Positions 30,766 to 43,498 of a stretch of DNA of 64,000 bases are shown in pieces. Below the pieces are notes generated by a model that saw only the letters and a program-made list of their open reading frames with translations, was not told the DNA's origin and made no database searches. A program made the translations under genes and the position numbers. Source of the DNA: Phytophthora quininea (taxonomy: Eukaryota > Oomycota > Peronosporomycetes > Peronosporales > Peronosporaceae); assembly GCA_011947345.1 (NCBI GenBank), contig JAAVTG010000116.1, positions 1 to 64,000 on the forward strand. The letters are read 5' to 3'. Positions within the stretch are counted from its first letter, which is position 1, and every line of letters starts with the position of its first letter.

Positions 30766-31623
30766 CGCTAGCGAGAGTCGGGAGACTGCAGGAAGTGCGC
30801 GGTGCAGCTGGGATGTTCAGTTGTTTGGCAGGGAGAGGCACTCGTAGAGAGTCAGTTAAAATTCGAGCTAAATCATGAAGTATACTATTCGAGGGTCTCC
30901 GGTATTTTATGAAGTGTAACAAAATTATTTTTTTACGTGGGGAACGAATCAACACTTTAAAGGACTCATCACTGGGCACTAGTGCTGTCAACGTACGTGT
31001 ACGTGCGCTGTACGAACGCCTGGAGGCTTGGGAGGTGAAGGTTGGCCTCCCAACCTTCAGCATCGATACTTTGTGCACGGAGCACGCAATACAAAACAGA
31101 GTATAAATTGGCAGCGATATCCCGACGGCATCGGACAGCATACTGGTGCGCGTGCGCTGCGCAATGTTAGAGCGAGAGCTCCCCTAGGGGCGAAAGCGGT
31201 CTGCTGCAATAATATGCTCATCGGTTCTTTCTCTTCTTCGCGGCGACGTGCACTTCAGGTGCGATCGAGCCGAGTTTGTGCTCTTCTCCTTCCAGTTGTC
31301 CCCTAACAGTAGCAAGGCCCAGTCATAACTCTAGCCTGGCAAGATATGAGTCGCAACCACCGGCACTAAGGTGATCGTGATGCAGTTCGAGCTTCTGTTC
31401 GGAGAGATCCCTGAAAACGTTCGCGCTGTCGTCAATGCTTGTAAGCTGGGCAACAGGGCCATGACGGAGATTTATAGCTTCAATGCCATGATAGTGTGCT
31501 GATTGCAGCCACCTAAAATGCTGAAAGCGAGATGCTTACTCACGACGACAACGAGTGTTTAGAGTCAGAGTACTAGAAGATAAACGGCATGTATTGCAAG
31601 TGATGTGGCAGAACGGTGTTAAA
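30766..31623. other. Intergenic, HECT upstream region to hAT 3' end
   Basis: No gene is evident. A perfect short inverted repeat lies near 31038-31059 (GAAGGTTGG, spacer, CCAACCTTC), and the CCTCCCAAC word inside it recurs in inverted orientation beyond the hAT transposase near 34505, so it may mark the element end. Confidence 0.35.
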
Positions 31624-34255
31624 CTAACTGTTCAAACCGCTCATCCAACATTCACATCGTCGATGGCTTTTGTGTGTGTTCCCTGCAATAAATACAAGAT
31701 CACGGACGAGCTCTGGGGAAAGTGAGGCTCGTTTCACCGTCACAATGTTACCGCTCGTCGAAAAAGCTCGTTCGGATGGGACGCTTGTCGCTACAGCTCC
31801 TAGCCATTTTCGCGCCAGCTTTGCGAGGTTCGTGTACTTGAGGCGATTAATTCTCCACCACGTCAATGGGCTTGTCTCGTGATGCACAAACTCGGGCGCT
31901 TGTTTGTCAATCGTCTTGATGTCGGCTAAGTAGCGATCAAACTCTGCATCACAAGTAGCTTTTAAGGAGATTTGGCGCTGCTTCCGCGGATTCGGACCGA
32001 ACATGTAATATTTGAGATCTGCGTCAGACTTCTTTGCCGAAGGCGGCGAAAACATCTCGCCTCGCGGAATTTCAGCGTCCCTCGGCATCTCGTTCTCAAT
32101 AAAAGCCATAAGGGCTTCCGTTTGCTTACATCGAACTTGCTGTCGTTGCTCGTCATCGGGAAAGTAGCCCATCCATTTTGCTACTCTTGGGTCGAACATG
32201 GGGACCCACATGAGCTCGGTGTCCTTTAGTTTTGCAAAGCGCTCCTTGCATAGACGCAGAATAGTATTGCGGCACTCTTGCAGAGTCACCAGGACGGCAT
32301 CCTTGTGTGCACCATCATTGGCTCGATTAATAGGGTCGCTGAACAAGTTTTTGTCGGAAAGTTTAGCTTCAAGGCCAAAAGCGCTGGCATGACTAGCGGG
32401 AGTGTTGGGTATTTCTCACCGCCCAGATATGTTCACACAGATCCAAACGGCGCCAAAATCTGAACGAGACACCTGACACTTAACCAGTCAGCATTATTTG
32501 GCCTTATCAATTGTTTTGCATGTCCTTGAATTCAACGAGTCCTGTTGGCGATACTAAGTAGACAAAAATCGTCTACAGCATCTTTTAGCGCAATAAATCG
32601 CTCGAGGATTGCATAGCAACTGTTCCACCTTGTTGGACAGTCAACGATGAGGTTGACCGCATTCGCTTTATGAAGTTTCTGTACCCGCAATAGCGCTAGC
32701 CGCTTGCTTGCTTTTGGAGACTTGCGGAAGTATACAGCTAACGTCCGAAACCTTTGCACAACGCCTCGCATAGTAGCCATTTCGTTTTTTTCAAGCTCCT
32801 CTTCTGCTAAATTAATAAACTCATCATTGTCATCCAATATTTCATCACGAATCCGCTCCATTTGAGCTTGTTCTTCTTCACTCAAAGTGTCGTCATCTTC
32901 AACTTCGGTCGTAATTGCACCCGGCTCAACAGCGACGACGGCTTCCCAAGACTCACATTCCTTGTGGGATGACGTCTTCTTCTTCTTTAGTACAGCTGAA
33001 AGAATAAGATGAATCTCGTGAGCGACACATGCCGAATGATTGACCCCTAAACGTTTCCCGACGCCACCATATTCGAGCCCGAGTCTCGTACACAGCGACA
33101 GCAACGCTCCTTCGGAAGATCCCAATCACGCATAATATTCTCCAAAGCTGCTGCGATGGCGTCACCATCATGCTTACCGGGGATCTCCTTAACTTCCAGG
33201 ATCCAGCTGACCGCTTTAAAGTCCTCCGTGACGAAATGTATGGTAAACGCAATATACGAGCGGGCATTTCGCGCGGTCCAGATGTCACTCGTGATGGAAT
33301 AGAACGCGCACGACCGAGCAATATCCTCCTTTACCTGCCGCCTTAGATCGGTTGCAAGGCTAACAATATCACCACGTAACTGGGTCCGCTTTGGAATGTG
33401 AAGATTTATGCCGTCAAGTGTTTCAGCGATGTACGAAATGAATTCTCGAAATTCGGTGTCTTCAATTATGACAAGTGGCCGAAAATTCACTCCGATCCAA
33501 CGCACGAGAAGGGTATTCAAATGTTGTTGTTTGGAAATTGCACGAAGAGAAGAAGCGGGTTCACTACCACGGACAGCAACAGCGTCAAATGCTGCTCCAA
33601 GATTGCGCTCGGTGGCCTCCTCGCCAGAATCCACCATGGTTGACCTGTGAAACTTCTCCAAATGCCGTTTTACACCATTATTACCCGAAGCAAAGGAAAT
33701 TGCACACTCGCACCTCTCACAGTACGCGAAAGCGGCATGGCCGTTCAGGAGTTTCTCTTTGTCAATATCCCAGTGGTCAGGATGAACAGATAGCTTGACA
33801 AACTTCCACAATTTCGGCTTTCGTACGTTCCGCATATCGTACAGTCTCGGAGGCCTTTCACTCATCTTGCACCTAAGTGGAGGCTGCTTCCAGAATTCGA
33901 TATCCTCTTCGGAGTAGGAGTTCTGTGGTCGCTGGATAGGGGTGTCAACACAGCGGTCATCGTTCCTTGTTTCGTGGTCGGCTCGCGTACCAGGTTGAGA
34001 TGGTGTGCACGTGGCTGCCCACCTGATCTCGTCTTGGTCAGTGTCGTCCTGGGTTGTCAATCTTGTCGCTGCTCCGCTCAGCGCTTCATTCTGGACGCTC
34101 GGCTGCGTTATCAAGCTTCTATCTGCCTCCCTCATTTGACACAGTAGCTCGAGTGTGCGCATTAGAGTCGATTCAGCATGTCCAGTGAGCTGGCCGTCTG
34201 GCCTCTGTATTTGCCATCGGCGTACGTGGATTGAGAGTTTGGCGCCTCTTAACAC
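31624..34255 (-). pseudogene. hAT transposase gene, decayed
   Basis: Blocks in three successive frames make one hAT transposase. The first has a BED zinc finger (CERCECAISFASGNNGVKRHLEKFH ligands at about residues 175-200) and the FYSITSDIWTARN catalytic segment. The middle has CVAHEIHLIL and DCPTRWNSCYAILER. The last has the C-terminal dimerisation region (LARKWLGAVATSVPSERAFS). Two major frame changes are in the missing-base direction, and a stop plus extra shifts lie near 32360-32530. I could not fix terminal inverted repeats or an 8-bp target duplication, so the element limits are open. Confidence 0.8.
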
Positions 34256-36720
34256 TACGACAGCTAGCAGATTCAGAGCCTTGCAAGCTTCAGGATGACC
34301 TCACGTGACCAACAGTAGCTGGACGACCTTGCCAGCAAATGCCTTGTGGTGGACGCGTCGGAGTCCGCAAGCATGCAGCAGCAGCATGGCGAGCACTTTC
34401 CATCGCGGCGGCGTGCAAGACCAAAAGTCGCGTAAGCTTCTTGGCTCACTTCAACGTCAATTACATTTGATTTCACTATAAGGCTAGTTTTGCAATGATC
34501 GCAAGTTGGGAGGTTTCGTGGGAGGCGGGAGGTCAGGTCAAGTAAGGTCAGGTCAGGTCTGGGAGGTTGAAGGCGACAGCTCTACTGGGCACATTTGACC
34601 ACAACCGTGTAGACTAGCGAGTTATGTACTGCTGTGGCTACTCCTGCTGGAACTCAGTCCGACAGTAGTAAATGAAATATAGAAGTGAGATGTACCGGTA
34701 TTCTGACCTTAGCTACAGTTGCACACCTTGTTTTCGGCGGGGTAGACCATATTCATTGTGCAGAGGCGCTAGAGTACAAACAAAGCCACGTCAATGTTGA
34801 CTGTAATGATAGCTATTGTGTTAAGTTAGCAAAATTGCATATCCATCTTTGACAATATATCTGTGTGGCGTCAGCAGTTCCGAATGGTTTGATCGGAGGC
34901 ATTAGTCCACGTTTCTGATAATCATGTCATGGTCGTGTAAATATCGGCAGGCAAATACAGTGGACCACTGTAGAACATTTCGAGCTCCGCATCTTGCTTC
35001 ATGTTTTGGTGCTGATCTTTCAAAGACTTTATAATTCCTTGGTCCATCAGACATATTTGGTAGTAGCTTGTTGCGGGCATATCCTGGTGGACTCCGGTGA
35101 AACCTGCAGCCTGAGATCTCATGGAACAGGCCTTGTACAACGAGCTGTCGTTGTCGCAAGTCTGTATGGAGCGGTGCATCGAAGTTGGTGTTCTACAAGG
35201 CTACAGGACACAGTCCAAGAGGACACGCTGCGTCTCCCTTGGCCAAGGTAACATAGGTGCAATCGGTTTGATTATGGGCTTTCATTTCAGTCAATCAATC
35301 ACTCTACAATTTGCTCGTAAGGTGCAAAGTGTCGAACTTGTGAACGACCACGTTGAGCAGCTCAATGGCCTCGTCGATATGCGAAGATGTGTTATCGACT
35401 AGAAGTGGTATTTTTCGGTACTCTTAACATATCCACTCGTTTAGCTCGGCCGGCCACTCGCAGTACTTTGCAGTATTAATCCAGGGCCCTTGATATATAT
35501 GTCATATTGGATATTTTACACATCTTGTAGCTAGTTTATATTAGCCGCATTCGAGCGCGGGCCGCCGAGAACGAAAACTGAACAGTTAATAGCATAATAA
35601 TAAAAATAAATACGGACTTTTTTGCCATTTGTAGTCTTAACCTACGAAAATAAAATAAAAATGCTCAATAGACTTTCTTTTTCTTCTTGGCAGCTGGTAC
35701 TGACCTAAAAGGTCGGTGCGTCACCACCAAGTATTTTACTGGTCATACTTAAATTTACGCATGATACACCAACATTTAGCTTTTTGTTCTGCATCTGCCG
35801 GTGGGATGTGCCACTAGAGCCACCAGGGCTCGCCCCCGTGTACGAGCTGGATCTACACCTAGACGAGGGGAGACCCCGTGCGGCATTGGTAGCTGAGGGT
35901 GATCATTACTGGTAGGCTAACGTTGTTGCTTCTGTTTTACCACATGACTCCATCAGCTCAACCATCGAAGTCAGCTTTAAGAAGACTGTCGTCGAGAAAG
36001 TGGCGCTCGCGCCCGTGAACTCGCTGCAGCTGAGAGCTGTGCAGATCCCAGCCACGCTCTGCATCAAATTTCAGTTGGGGGTTTTGGTGTGTAGCTGATG
36101 GTCATCGAGGAAGACCTTTGTGGTACCAACTGGTGACGCCGTCACGGCAGTCGGAACGGTCACCCTGCTGCGATCATCGGTGGCTGCATGAAATGCCATA
36201 GTTTCCTGCCGTCACAACATTTTCCACAGGATTAGGACGTTCGACTGCTTGATTCCGTAGCATCGGGCGGTCGTGAGAGATTTCGAGGAGAAGAACTCCA
36301 ACGTCAAAGGCAAACCGACAGGAGACTACTGCTGTTCCTCTTGCTGACCGCATCGAGTGCTTGCTACGCGTAGAATTAATGGGTTGAGAGATTGAATGCT
36401 AAACGCTCGAAACAGTAATGACGTTTCATTCAGCCAAAACAAATTCCAACCAGTTAAATGCAAGCACGCAATGTTAAGAAAGAATTGTTTGCTAAACTAT
36501 GGTCTGCGATTATTGACAGCTTGTCGGCACATTTCCAATTTACCGCGGCTTACGTGCTTGCTCTCTGGATTCAACCGCTCGTTGTGTTCTGCGTCGACGC
36601 CGATCGCCACGGCGAATCTGGGGCGGTGTAGTTAAACCGTTGACGGATTCGCTACCTTCAGGGTCGGAGTTGACTTGTAAGGCTTGCTCTTCGAGCACTT
36701 GGGTGGTAGGAGATAGGCCG
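34256..36720. other. Long intergenic stretch with weak coding traces
   Basis: Near 34535-34565 there is a short array of GGTCA(A/G)GT units and GGGAGG words. An uninterrupted 93-codon plus-strand frame lies at 35121-35402, with no recognised domain. At about 35815-36095, two segments that could be exons (around a GTAGGC...ATCAG intron) read like real protein (LAPVYELDLHLDEG, then VSFKKTVVEKVALAPVNSLQ), then stop. I cannot assign any of these. The 35580-35660 stretch is very AT-rich. Confidence 0.3.
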
Positions 36721-37409
36721 CTAAACGCTATCGCACTCGGTGTTATACCCAGTTTCTTGACACTGTTCGTCGGCGATAGGGAGTGTGTCGCCCAGGTTAT
36801 CGGCAGATCTACCGTCTAGGTCATTTGTACAGTCCGTCAATGAGGCCATGGTTTGATTGTGGCCATCAGGAGATCCCCATTCGTCGGTATGGATGATGTT
36901 ACTCTGCTTGAGCGCTGCTGTCGGGGTCGTCGTGGAGACCGCTGACGATTTGGTATAACTCGTCGCGAAGGTGCCGATCATAATCCCGGTAGTGTCGATT
37001 CTCCGGCACTGCTGCCGCGACGATGTGGGGCAGATTCCATGCTTCCCGTAATAAAGACATTCGCATGACATCCTGTCCAGATCCACCATCCACCCAAACG
37101 TAGGCATTCCTTCACAGTGCATACGGCAGGTATTAGAGGATTGACTTGTACCGAGTTTCATCTGAAGTTCGACCGATGTGCGAGGTAGACGGATGTGCTG
37201 AACAAAGGTAATTCTCAACAGCTCTTCGGTTGTCTGAGTTGGACGCTGTAAAACGCGGAGATAGCCATTCGAATGAAGCTTGTTGAAAAGTTTCAGCAGA
37301 CGATTTGTACCTCTGGGATGTTTTTGAAAACGTGTGTCCCCATGCTGAACGCTAGTCGTGCAATGCTTATCGACTCAATAGCCTCAACAGGAGATGCTCG
37401 AGTGTTGCA
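36721..37409 (-). pseudogene. MULE transposase, C-terminal part with SWIM finger (left of Gypsy insertion)
   Basis: On the minus strand the sequence continues the frame that enters from 54431 across the Gypsy element. It holds a SWIM zinc finger, CECLYYGKHGIC followed, after one missing C in a C4 run near 37035, by PHIVAAAVPENRHYRDYD. SWIM fingers (CxCxnCxH) follow the catalytic domain in MULE transposases. Frame changes near 37305 and 37035 are present. The frame ends at a TAG at 36721-36723. The N-terminal part of the same gene lies at 54431-55382. Confidence 0.75.
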
Positions 37410-39022
37410 TGTGACGATGTGAATTGTGTTTTTCTATGGATCGCGCTGTGGAGAGTTTACATATGGAGTTTATTATGGAGCTAGTGTTGGATATTACGTT
37501 CAAGAGATGGAGAGGTGTGCGATAAAACGTGTCGCTTGGGAGAAGGCGGGGTGTGCTGTCTTACCAAGGATGGGCCCTCAAGACCAGGAAGTGCGCCCAA
37601 GAAAATGTGTTCTTGAAAGGCACGCCCAAGAAATGGCGTGTCCTTGGAATGCACGTTGAAGGGATCTCCGCTCTTGGAATGTACGCCCAAGGGCACATTG
37701 CTTTGAGCGTGAGTGCACGTTACGTCCTAGTCACCCCTCGTCCTTAAACGGGTCGCCAAGAACCAAGGTATAAATTGCCACAGTGAAAGGTATTCCTGTG
37801 TGCAACCCGTCTCGCCTTGGCTAACCTCACGATGTGTGAGGCAAGGACCTGCAAATCCCCAAGCTGCCCAAGTGACCCAAGAAGCACGGCTGCCGCCCAA
37901 GACCCAAGAAGTTCTTGGATGAACATTCCAAGGGTATATTTCTTGGGCGGCCATTTCTTCAATGGAGATTCTCTTGGATGGAGATTCTCTTGATGGAGAT
38001 TCTCTCTTGGACGTGGATTCTGGCACTTAGCGAGAATTCGCATTCACCATGGACCCAGTGGTTTGTACCCAGAATGTTTACGCCACAGATGATTTGAAGA
38101 GCGACGAACCCACGATAAGTGGCCGTCATCAAGTCAAGCATACTAAGATCAAGACTAATTCGTATCCTAATGACTGCACCCAAGATCTGCGGAAGAGCTG
38201 CAGATCTACTAGCTATAAGAGATATCAATCAGAGAGTTCTTTTGCCCTGTACTGCACAAGCGCCAGTCGGTGCTCTTTGCGTGTTAGTGCTAGGTCACCT
38301 GCTGCTCCCCACCTGTTTGTTAAGTCCAATTGGGAGGGGAGTCTAGGCGCCCCGACCATTTCGTTTACTAGTTGGGCGTCTGTCTTGCAGGCCAACCCAT
38401 TTCATATTAAAACTACGCTCAAGCGGCTGGATAGCAGTCGCCGCTTGAGTTTGCTTTGAGACTGCGTCTTACAACGTTCTGTATTGGGATTTGTATTGAC
38501 TGATCTGTGTGTTCCTTCGATTGAAGGTGGTGCGCGTTCGCTGAACCAAGTCCAAGACTTTCCAGGTGTTTTGGGCGTTGGATTGAACCTGGTGTGAGAC
38601 CCCCGACCAAGGGTCTATAAGAATAAGTGTCGGCTGTATATTTGCATAAGGATCTCTCTGTATATTGATTATCTGTGGTTGCTAGTTCTTCTTGAACTTG
38701 CAGTCCAAGAACCCCGTCTCTTCAACTGCCGCCCAAGGAAAGTGGGCTGCAGGGGAACGAATTGTGGGCAAACTAATCCATCTAACACTCTTTGTGTCTT
38801 TGACTGTGAAAGGCCATCCGGTAGATTAAACGCGGAATCCAAGGGTCGAACCTATAGGGATTCACGAGGTGCACACGCCAATCCTTCGACGGCAGTTCCA
38901 AGAACCGCCGCTGAAGGAGTTCACAACTGATCTCGGTTCACCAAGATCCTGGCCACGTTGCCACAGCCCGCGCTGTGCAACAACCACCCCTGGACGGAAA
39001 ACATCACCAGAGTTCCGCCACA
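37410..39022 (+). repeat. Gypsy 5' LTR
   Basis: This 1613-bp copy matches 52817-54430. It contains many CGCCCAAG and CTTGGA words, and a short tandem repeat near 37963-38007 with the unit GGAGATTCTCTTGGAT. A TATAAG-like box (CTATAAGAATAAG) lies near 38616. No long gene is carried. Confidence 0.93.
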
Positions 39023-39024
39023 GC

Positions 39025-39042
39025 TGGTGCGCGTGCCCGGAT
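39025..39042 (+). other. Candidate Gypsy primer-binding site
   Basis: Two bases after the 5' LTR the sequence reads TGGTGCGCGTGCCCGGAT. It begins with TGG, the complement of the CCA tRNA end, and its complement could form the 3' acceptor and T-stem of a tRNA. I cannot name the tRNA. Confidence 0.5.
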
Positions 39043-39206
39043 TTCAGCATCTTACCAGGACTGGACGCCCAAGACCAAGCTCACTTGCCCCGGCTTTGAC
39101 TTCGTCTCAGCCAGAGCCCGTGCTCTTCGACTTGCCGTCCAAGGATTTCACCGGTCACTGATTGGATTACAGTGCGTCAACGTTCGTGACTCTCTGAACA
39201 CTGCCA

Positions 39207-42200
39207 ATGGCGGAGGGAAGAGGTGGATCGAAGACTGCTCAGGATCGTGGTGATGGTGGTCGCGGTGAGGCGACCCGTCACTCTCGACGAGCGCAAGGAT
39301 TTCCGGCGGACGAGGTTAAGGACCTCGACACGTTGGCGAGGGAAAATCGCCAGCGCAAGAAGGCCGCCAGAGACGCGGAGCGAGCGTCTGCCTTGGACGC
39401 AGATTCCTTGGACGTGGAATCTGCGCCGGCTCAAGAACAACCGGCTGTTGAACCTGATGTCGAGGACGAAATACCGTCTAAGACTGACGCTGAAGACAGC
39501 CCAAGCGGCGAGTCGGACCCCCAGGGTCAAGAAACTAACGTCCAAGACAGGCAAGTTCAAGACGCAAGTCTTGAGCGTGCCGCCCAGGCGTCATCAGGAG
39601 GCGCCGATATGGTTGAGCCCCGGCAGCGTCGAGAACTGTAAGTTTTCCGTCGCCGGAAGTCGGGGCAGAGTTGCCGGTGACGACACTTGCTGTCCGAGAT
39701 GAGCGATCTAAGGAGCAAAGCGTCGGGTCAGCTGAAGATGCAATGGAGTCTCTGCCCTTGGATGAAGATACGGACGCTGATATGGAGTCTAAAGAGTCAG
39801 TCGAAGAAAAGGCCCTCGTTCCTCTTGGAAGTGCCGCTGAAGAAAAGGCGAGTCCTCAGGATCTCCGCCTAACAACTTCTGTTGGAACTGAGGATGGAGA
39901 AAAGTTTGCTGCGGATGCGCGAGCATACGTGGCGGACCAAGTGCGCAGGTGGGAAAGAACCCCTTCGGGGCCAGTAGTCCCTCCTGTCCTCAAGTACTCA
40001 TGGCCGAACCCAAGAGCTGATGCGACTAAGTGGGTCGAATGTGTCGTGTTGACTTCGCACTTCTTCACTGAAAGGCTACGGACTGGGGATCCTGGTGCGA
40101 CTTGGTTGGGGGACTTGCGTCCTGAGCGTTGGCATATGAGTCTCGCCCAAGACGTCTCCGCCATACAAGTCCCGGCCGAACGCTTCTCGTCTAGGGAGTG
40201 CGCTGCATTCGTGCAGACACTTCTCTCCGAGGCGGGTTTCAGGTTTGAGAACCTGGTTCCTGAATGGTATCGGAAGAACGCTTCGCGGGTGCCCTTGGAT
40301 TGGGTTCGTTCGGTGGTGAATGAAGTCCAGGCTTACCTTGCCGCGGAACTCATTGAGTGGCGCCAGCTAAGTGCTGGAGTGGAGTGTCATGAAGTCAAGA
40401 CTCTGCCCGGACCCGCGCCTTTGGACGCAGACAACGTGTTTATGGCGGAGGGGCAAGTCGCAGAAGTGGCCGCTGAAGAAAGCTCCGCCCAAGGACTCGG
40501 TTCCTTGGACGTAGAGATGACAATGGCGCCAGATGAAGTAGACTTGCTCGGTCAGGAGTTCGCTTGGCACTTCACGATGTCCGGACTGACGACTCGTCGG
40601 AGCCCGCATGATTCTATAGCGGAGAACTCTGCCCAAGAGCAATCCCTGGCGACGCCACCATCTAGGTCGGAGCTGTCGCGAGGGGCGTCCACCCAAGCGT
40701 CGAGCTTGACCGCCGAAGTTCTTCGAATGACCATCCAAGATGGCCCTGGCCAGCGTCCGACGGCAGAAGTTCCAAGTTCTGTTGGACCTCATGCGTCTGA
40801 CGAGTCGTGGCCGAGTGTCAACACGTCGCGCAATAGCTCGTCCTCCTCGTCCATGCCGGAAGCGGGGCAAGGCTCTTCGGCGCACATGCCCCGCCCAAGC
40901 CCAGGGGCGATGGTCTTCACCGCACGTACTGCAGGAGGTAGTGGATTTGGTGGCGGTGCCTACGGCGGCACTTTCACGCGTACGGATTACCCTCCACAAC
41001 CTACGATCGTAGAAGACCCCGCTCTAGGACGTCCGATGCGAGAAGCCCACCAAGCAGCCAAGGCCGACCTCCACGAGAGGTTGGTCCGAACCACGCTGAA
41101 GGACTCCCTCCTTGGATGTTGAGTCGAAGGATGAGTATCCACACAGGCCGGAGTCTACGCGTTCGGAACGCTCTCATCGCTCAGTGCGGTCGACCACGTC
41201 GAGAGCATCGCAAGTCGCGGTGAATATCCTGCACCAAGAACAGGAGGCCGTGGCGAAAATGCGCCGTGAGACTGCTGAACATCTTGAAAGGCAGTCGAAG
41301 GAAAGTGAGCGCCTGCGGCAAGAGCTTCAAAATACGGTGAAGGAACAGCGCTATGAGATGCAACAGCAATTACAAGTTATGATGAACGCGCTGACCAAAA
41401 CCGATTTAGCTCGCCGTGACGCCGAATCCCGTGCCCGCGTCGTCGAAGAACGCGCCGCTAGGGCGAAAGCCCGGGAAGTCAAGCCGGCTCCTCAACTTGA
41501 CATCGAAGGACTTCTTCGCAAGGAGAGGGAGGCCGCTGAAGTCGACTGGGCAAACCACGCCCAAGAGCGTGAGGCCATGTGGGCCGAGCGGGAGCGAGCG
41601 CGAGACGCCGAAGTCGAGGCGGAGCGCGCGATCTGGCTTGAACAGGCCACGCAGGCGATGGTGCAGCAGCTCTCCGATCAAGTGACCGTGCAGGTGGCAG
41701 CCCTCCAGCAGGAGGTCAATGCCGTCAAGCGCGAGCGCGCGGAAGAGCGCGAGACGGCGTCTAACTTGCAGAAGTTCCAGGCTGGCCAGATCCGGGATCT
41801 TCGGCGACGTTGTCCCAAGTCCAACAGGCACGTGCGCCCCTCATCCTCATTCGGCAACCGAGGTAATGAAAGAGCGTGTGACTAACCCTCATTCACCAAC
41901 TTCAAGTGGCGTAAGCAGGGGGCGTCTTTACCGCCCGCCCAATCCGCGCCAGCTGTCAGTGCGACAAGTACCTTGTAGGTGCCAGCCACGGTGAAGCTCG
42001 AACCGACGTTGAAGACTGAGCCTAGTACTGCCGCCCAAGGGCATCATCCCAACAGAGACCTGCGCCGAAGAAAACGCCGCCCAAGGAGGAATCAAAGTGG
42101 CCGGCGCCCAAGAAAACTCCGTCGAAGAAAACCCCGTCGAAGAAAAGCAAGGGGCGTCCGGACTCTCCACCTTCGGATGGCAGTTCAAGCAGCAGCAGTT

Positions 42201-43498
42201 CCAGTGAGGATGACGACAGTGACGGGGGCGACACAAGCTCCGGTGACGATTCGGACAGTGACAGTCTAGGCGAGGAGGATATGGCGCCTTCGACATCAAC
42301 TTCAAGCAGCGGAGGAACTACGACAGTGTGGACCTACAGGCCCTACATCGGCTTCGACGCGATTGAACGCTTTGACGAGAAGGAGGCTTTGTCTACCCGA
42401 GCTGGCTGGTGGGAACGTTTCTTGGACGTTGCCGCCCAAGGCCAATGGTCTAACCACATGAAGATGCGCCAGCTCAAGAGTCGACTGTCTCCTGCGCTGC
42501 GGAACTGGCTGACGCAGTTACCGAAATCTGCGCGGAAGGACTGGAAGCGTTTTTCGAAGCTATTTCGAAAGATGTGGTGTAAGTCCAAGAAGCGGTACCG
42601 AGAACAGTACTACCTCATGCAGATGAACAAGTCGGAAACCGCACGCGAGTTTTACTACCGCTTGAACGCAGCTGCTACCAGAGCTGGAGTTCGTTATTTG
42701 TCTAGGGCGACCAGTCGAGAGAGACATATCCGTCGCTTCATCACGAAGTTGAAGGATTCAACGCTCAAGGTGGCCTTGCAGGGCTCGAGTTTTAAGAGCA
42801 TGAAGCACTTGGAGCGTGCCTTGGACAGAGATGAAGACGTGTGGAGGGTTGATGACCACGACACTCCGTCGAGGCCTCGCGATTTCCGCGCGGACAACAA
42901 CTACTCTCGCGACAGGTACAAGACTAGTCATCCAAGGCGCGCGTATGTATCCCAAGGAGCTGACTCTAGGGCGGAGATCGAGGCCGAGAGGCACGTCACT
43001 TTTCAAGGAGGTGAGTTCGAAGGGGAGGTTTCGGCCCCTCTGAAGAAAACTCCGCCCAAGGATCCGCTGCTCAAGGAACGTACACTGAAGAGCCTGAGCC
43101 CGTGCAGCAAGCGTACCGTGCTGAAGGCATGGGACTCCGTCCTTCAGCACAGTTCAACAATGTGCGCCCAGCACCCCAACCACAGCGGCGTGAGAACCCT
43201 CACCGCAATGAGTTCTGCGAGAAGTGTATGAATTGGGGCACACCCCGACTCTTGCTGGAAGGAGGAGATCTGCGACCAGTGTGGAGATCGAGGTCATCCG
43301 ACATGGCGCTGCTACAAGCGCAAGTGCTCTCTGTGTGGAAAGTACCATCGCGACGGTCAGTGTGCGGAACTGAAGTTTGTCCAAGAAATGAAAGAACTCG
43401 CTCGCCGAGGTGCACTAAAGGACTTGCCCGAACATATCCAGAAGTATTTCTTGGATGTAAGTTCGAACAATCCTGGGGAAGAAACGTTAATCCACTAA
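39207..43498 (+). CDS. Gypsy Gag polyprotein (several frame shifts)
   Basis: The likely start is the ATG at 39207, 184 nt after the LTR. The N-terminal third is acidic and low complexity. A middle block (39671-41122) has no domain I recognise. A coiled-coil block rich in Glu, Arg and Ala follows (41112-41885). The retrotransposon Gag domain (WERFLDVAAQGQW, then FSKLFRKMWCKSKKRYREQY) lies at about 42340-42850. Near 43215-43390, in another frame, three Cys-rich knuckles appear: CEKCMNWGH, CDQCGDRGH and CSLCGKYH. It ends at TAA 43496-43498. The protein is much longer than usual for Gypsy Gag. Open blocks alternate among frames, mostly through missing bases. Confidence 0.75.

Noticed and set aside
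34902..35402. Pair of overlapping open frames on both strands near 35 kb
   Set aside because: No domain and no splice or promoter support. I mention the plus-strand one only as a trace.
37426..38459. Open frames inside the Gypsy LTRs (also repeated at 52833-53753)
   Set aside because: They are short, repeat in both LTRs, have no domain and are broken differently in the two copies by single-base changes.
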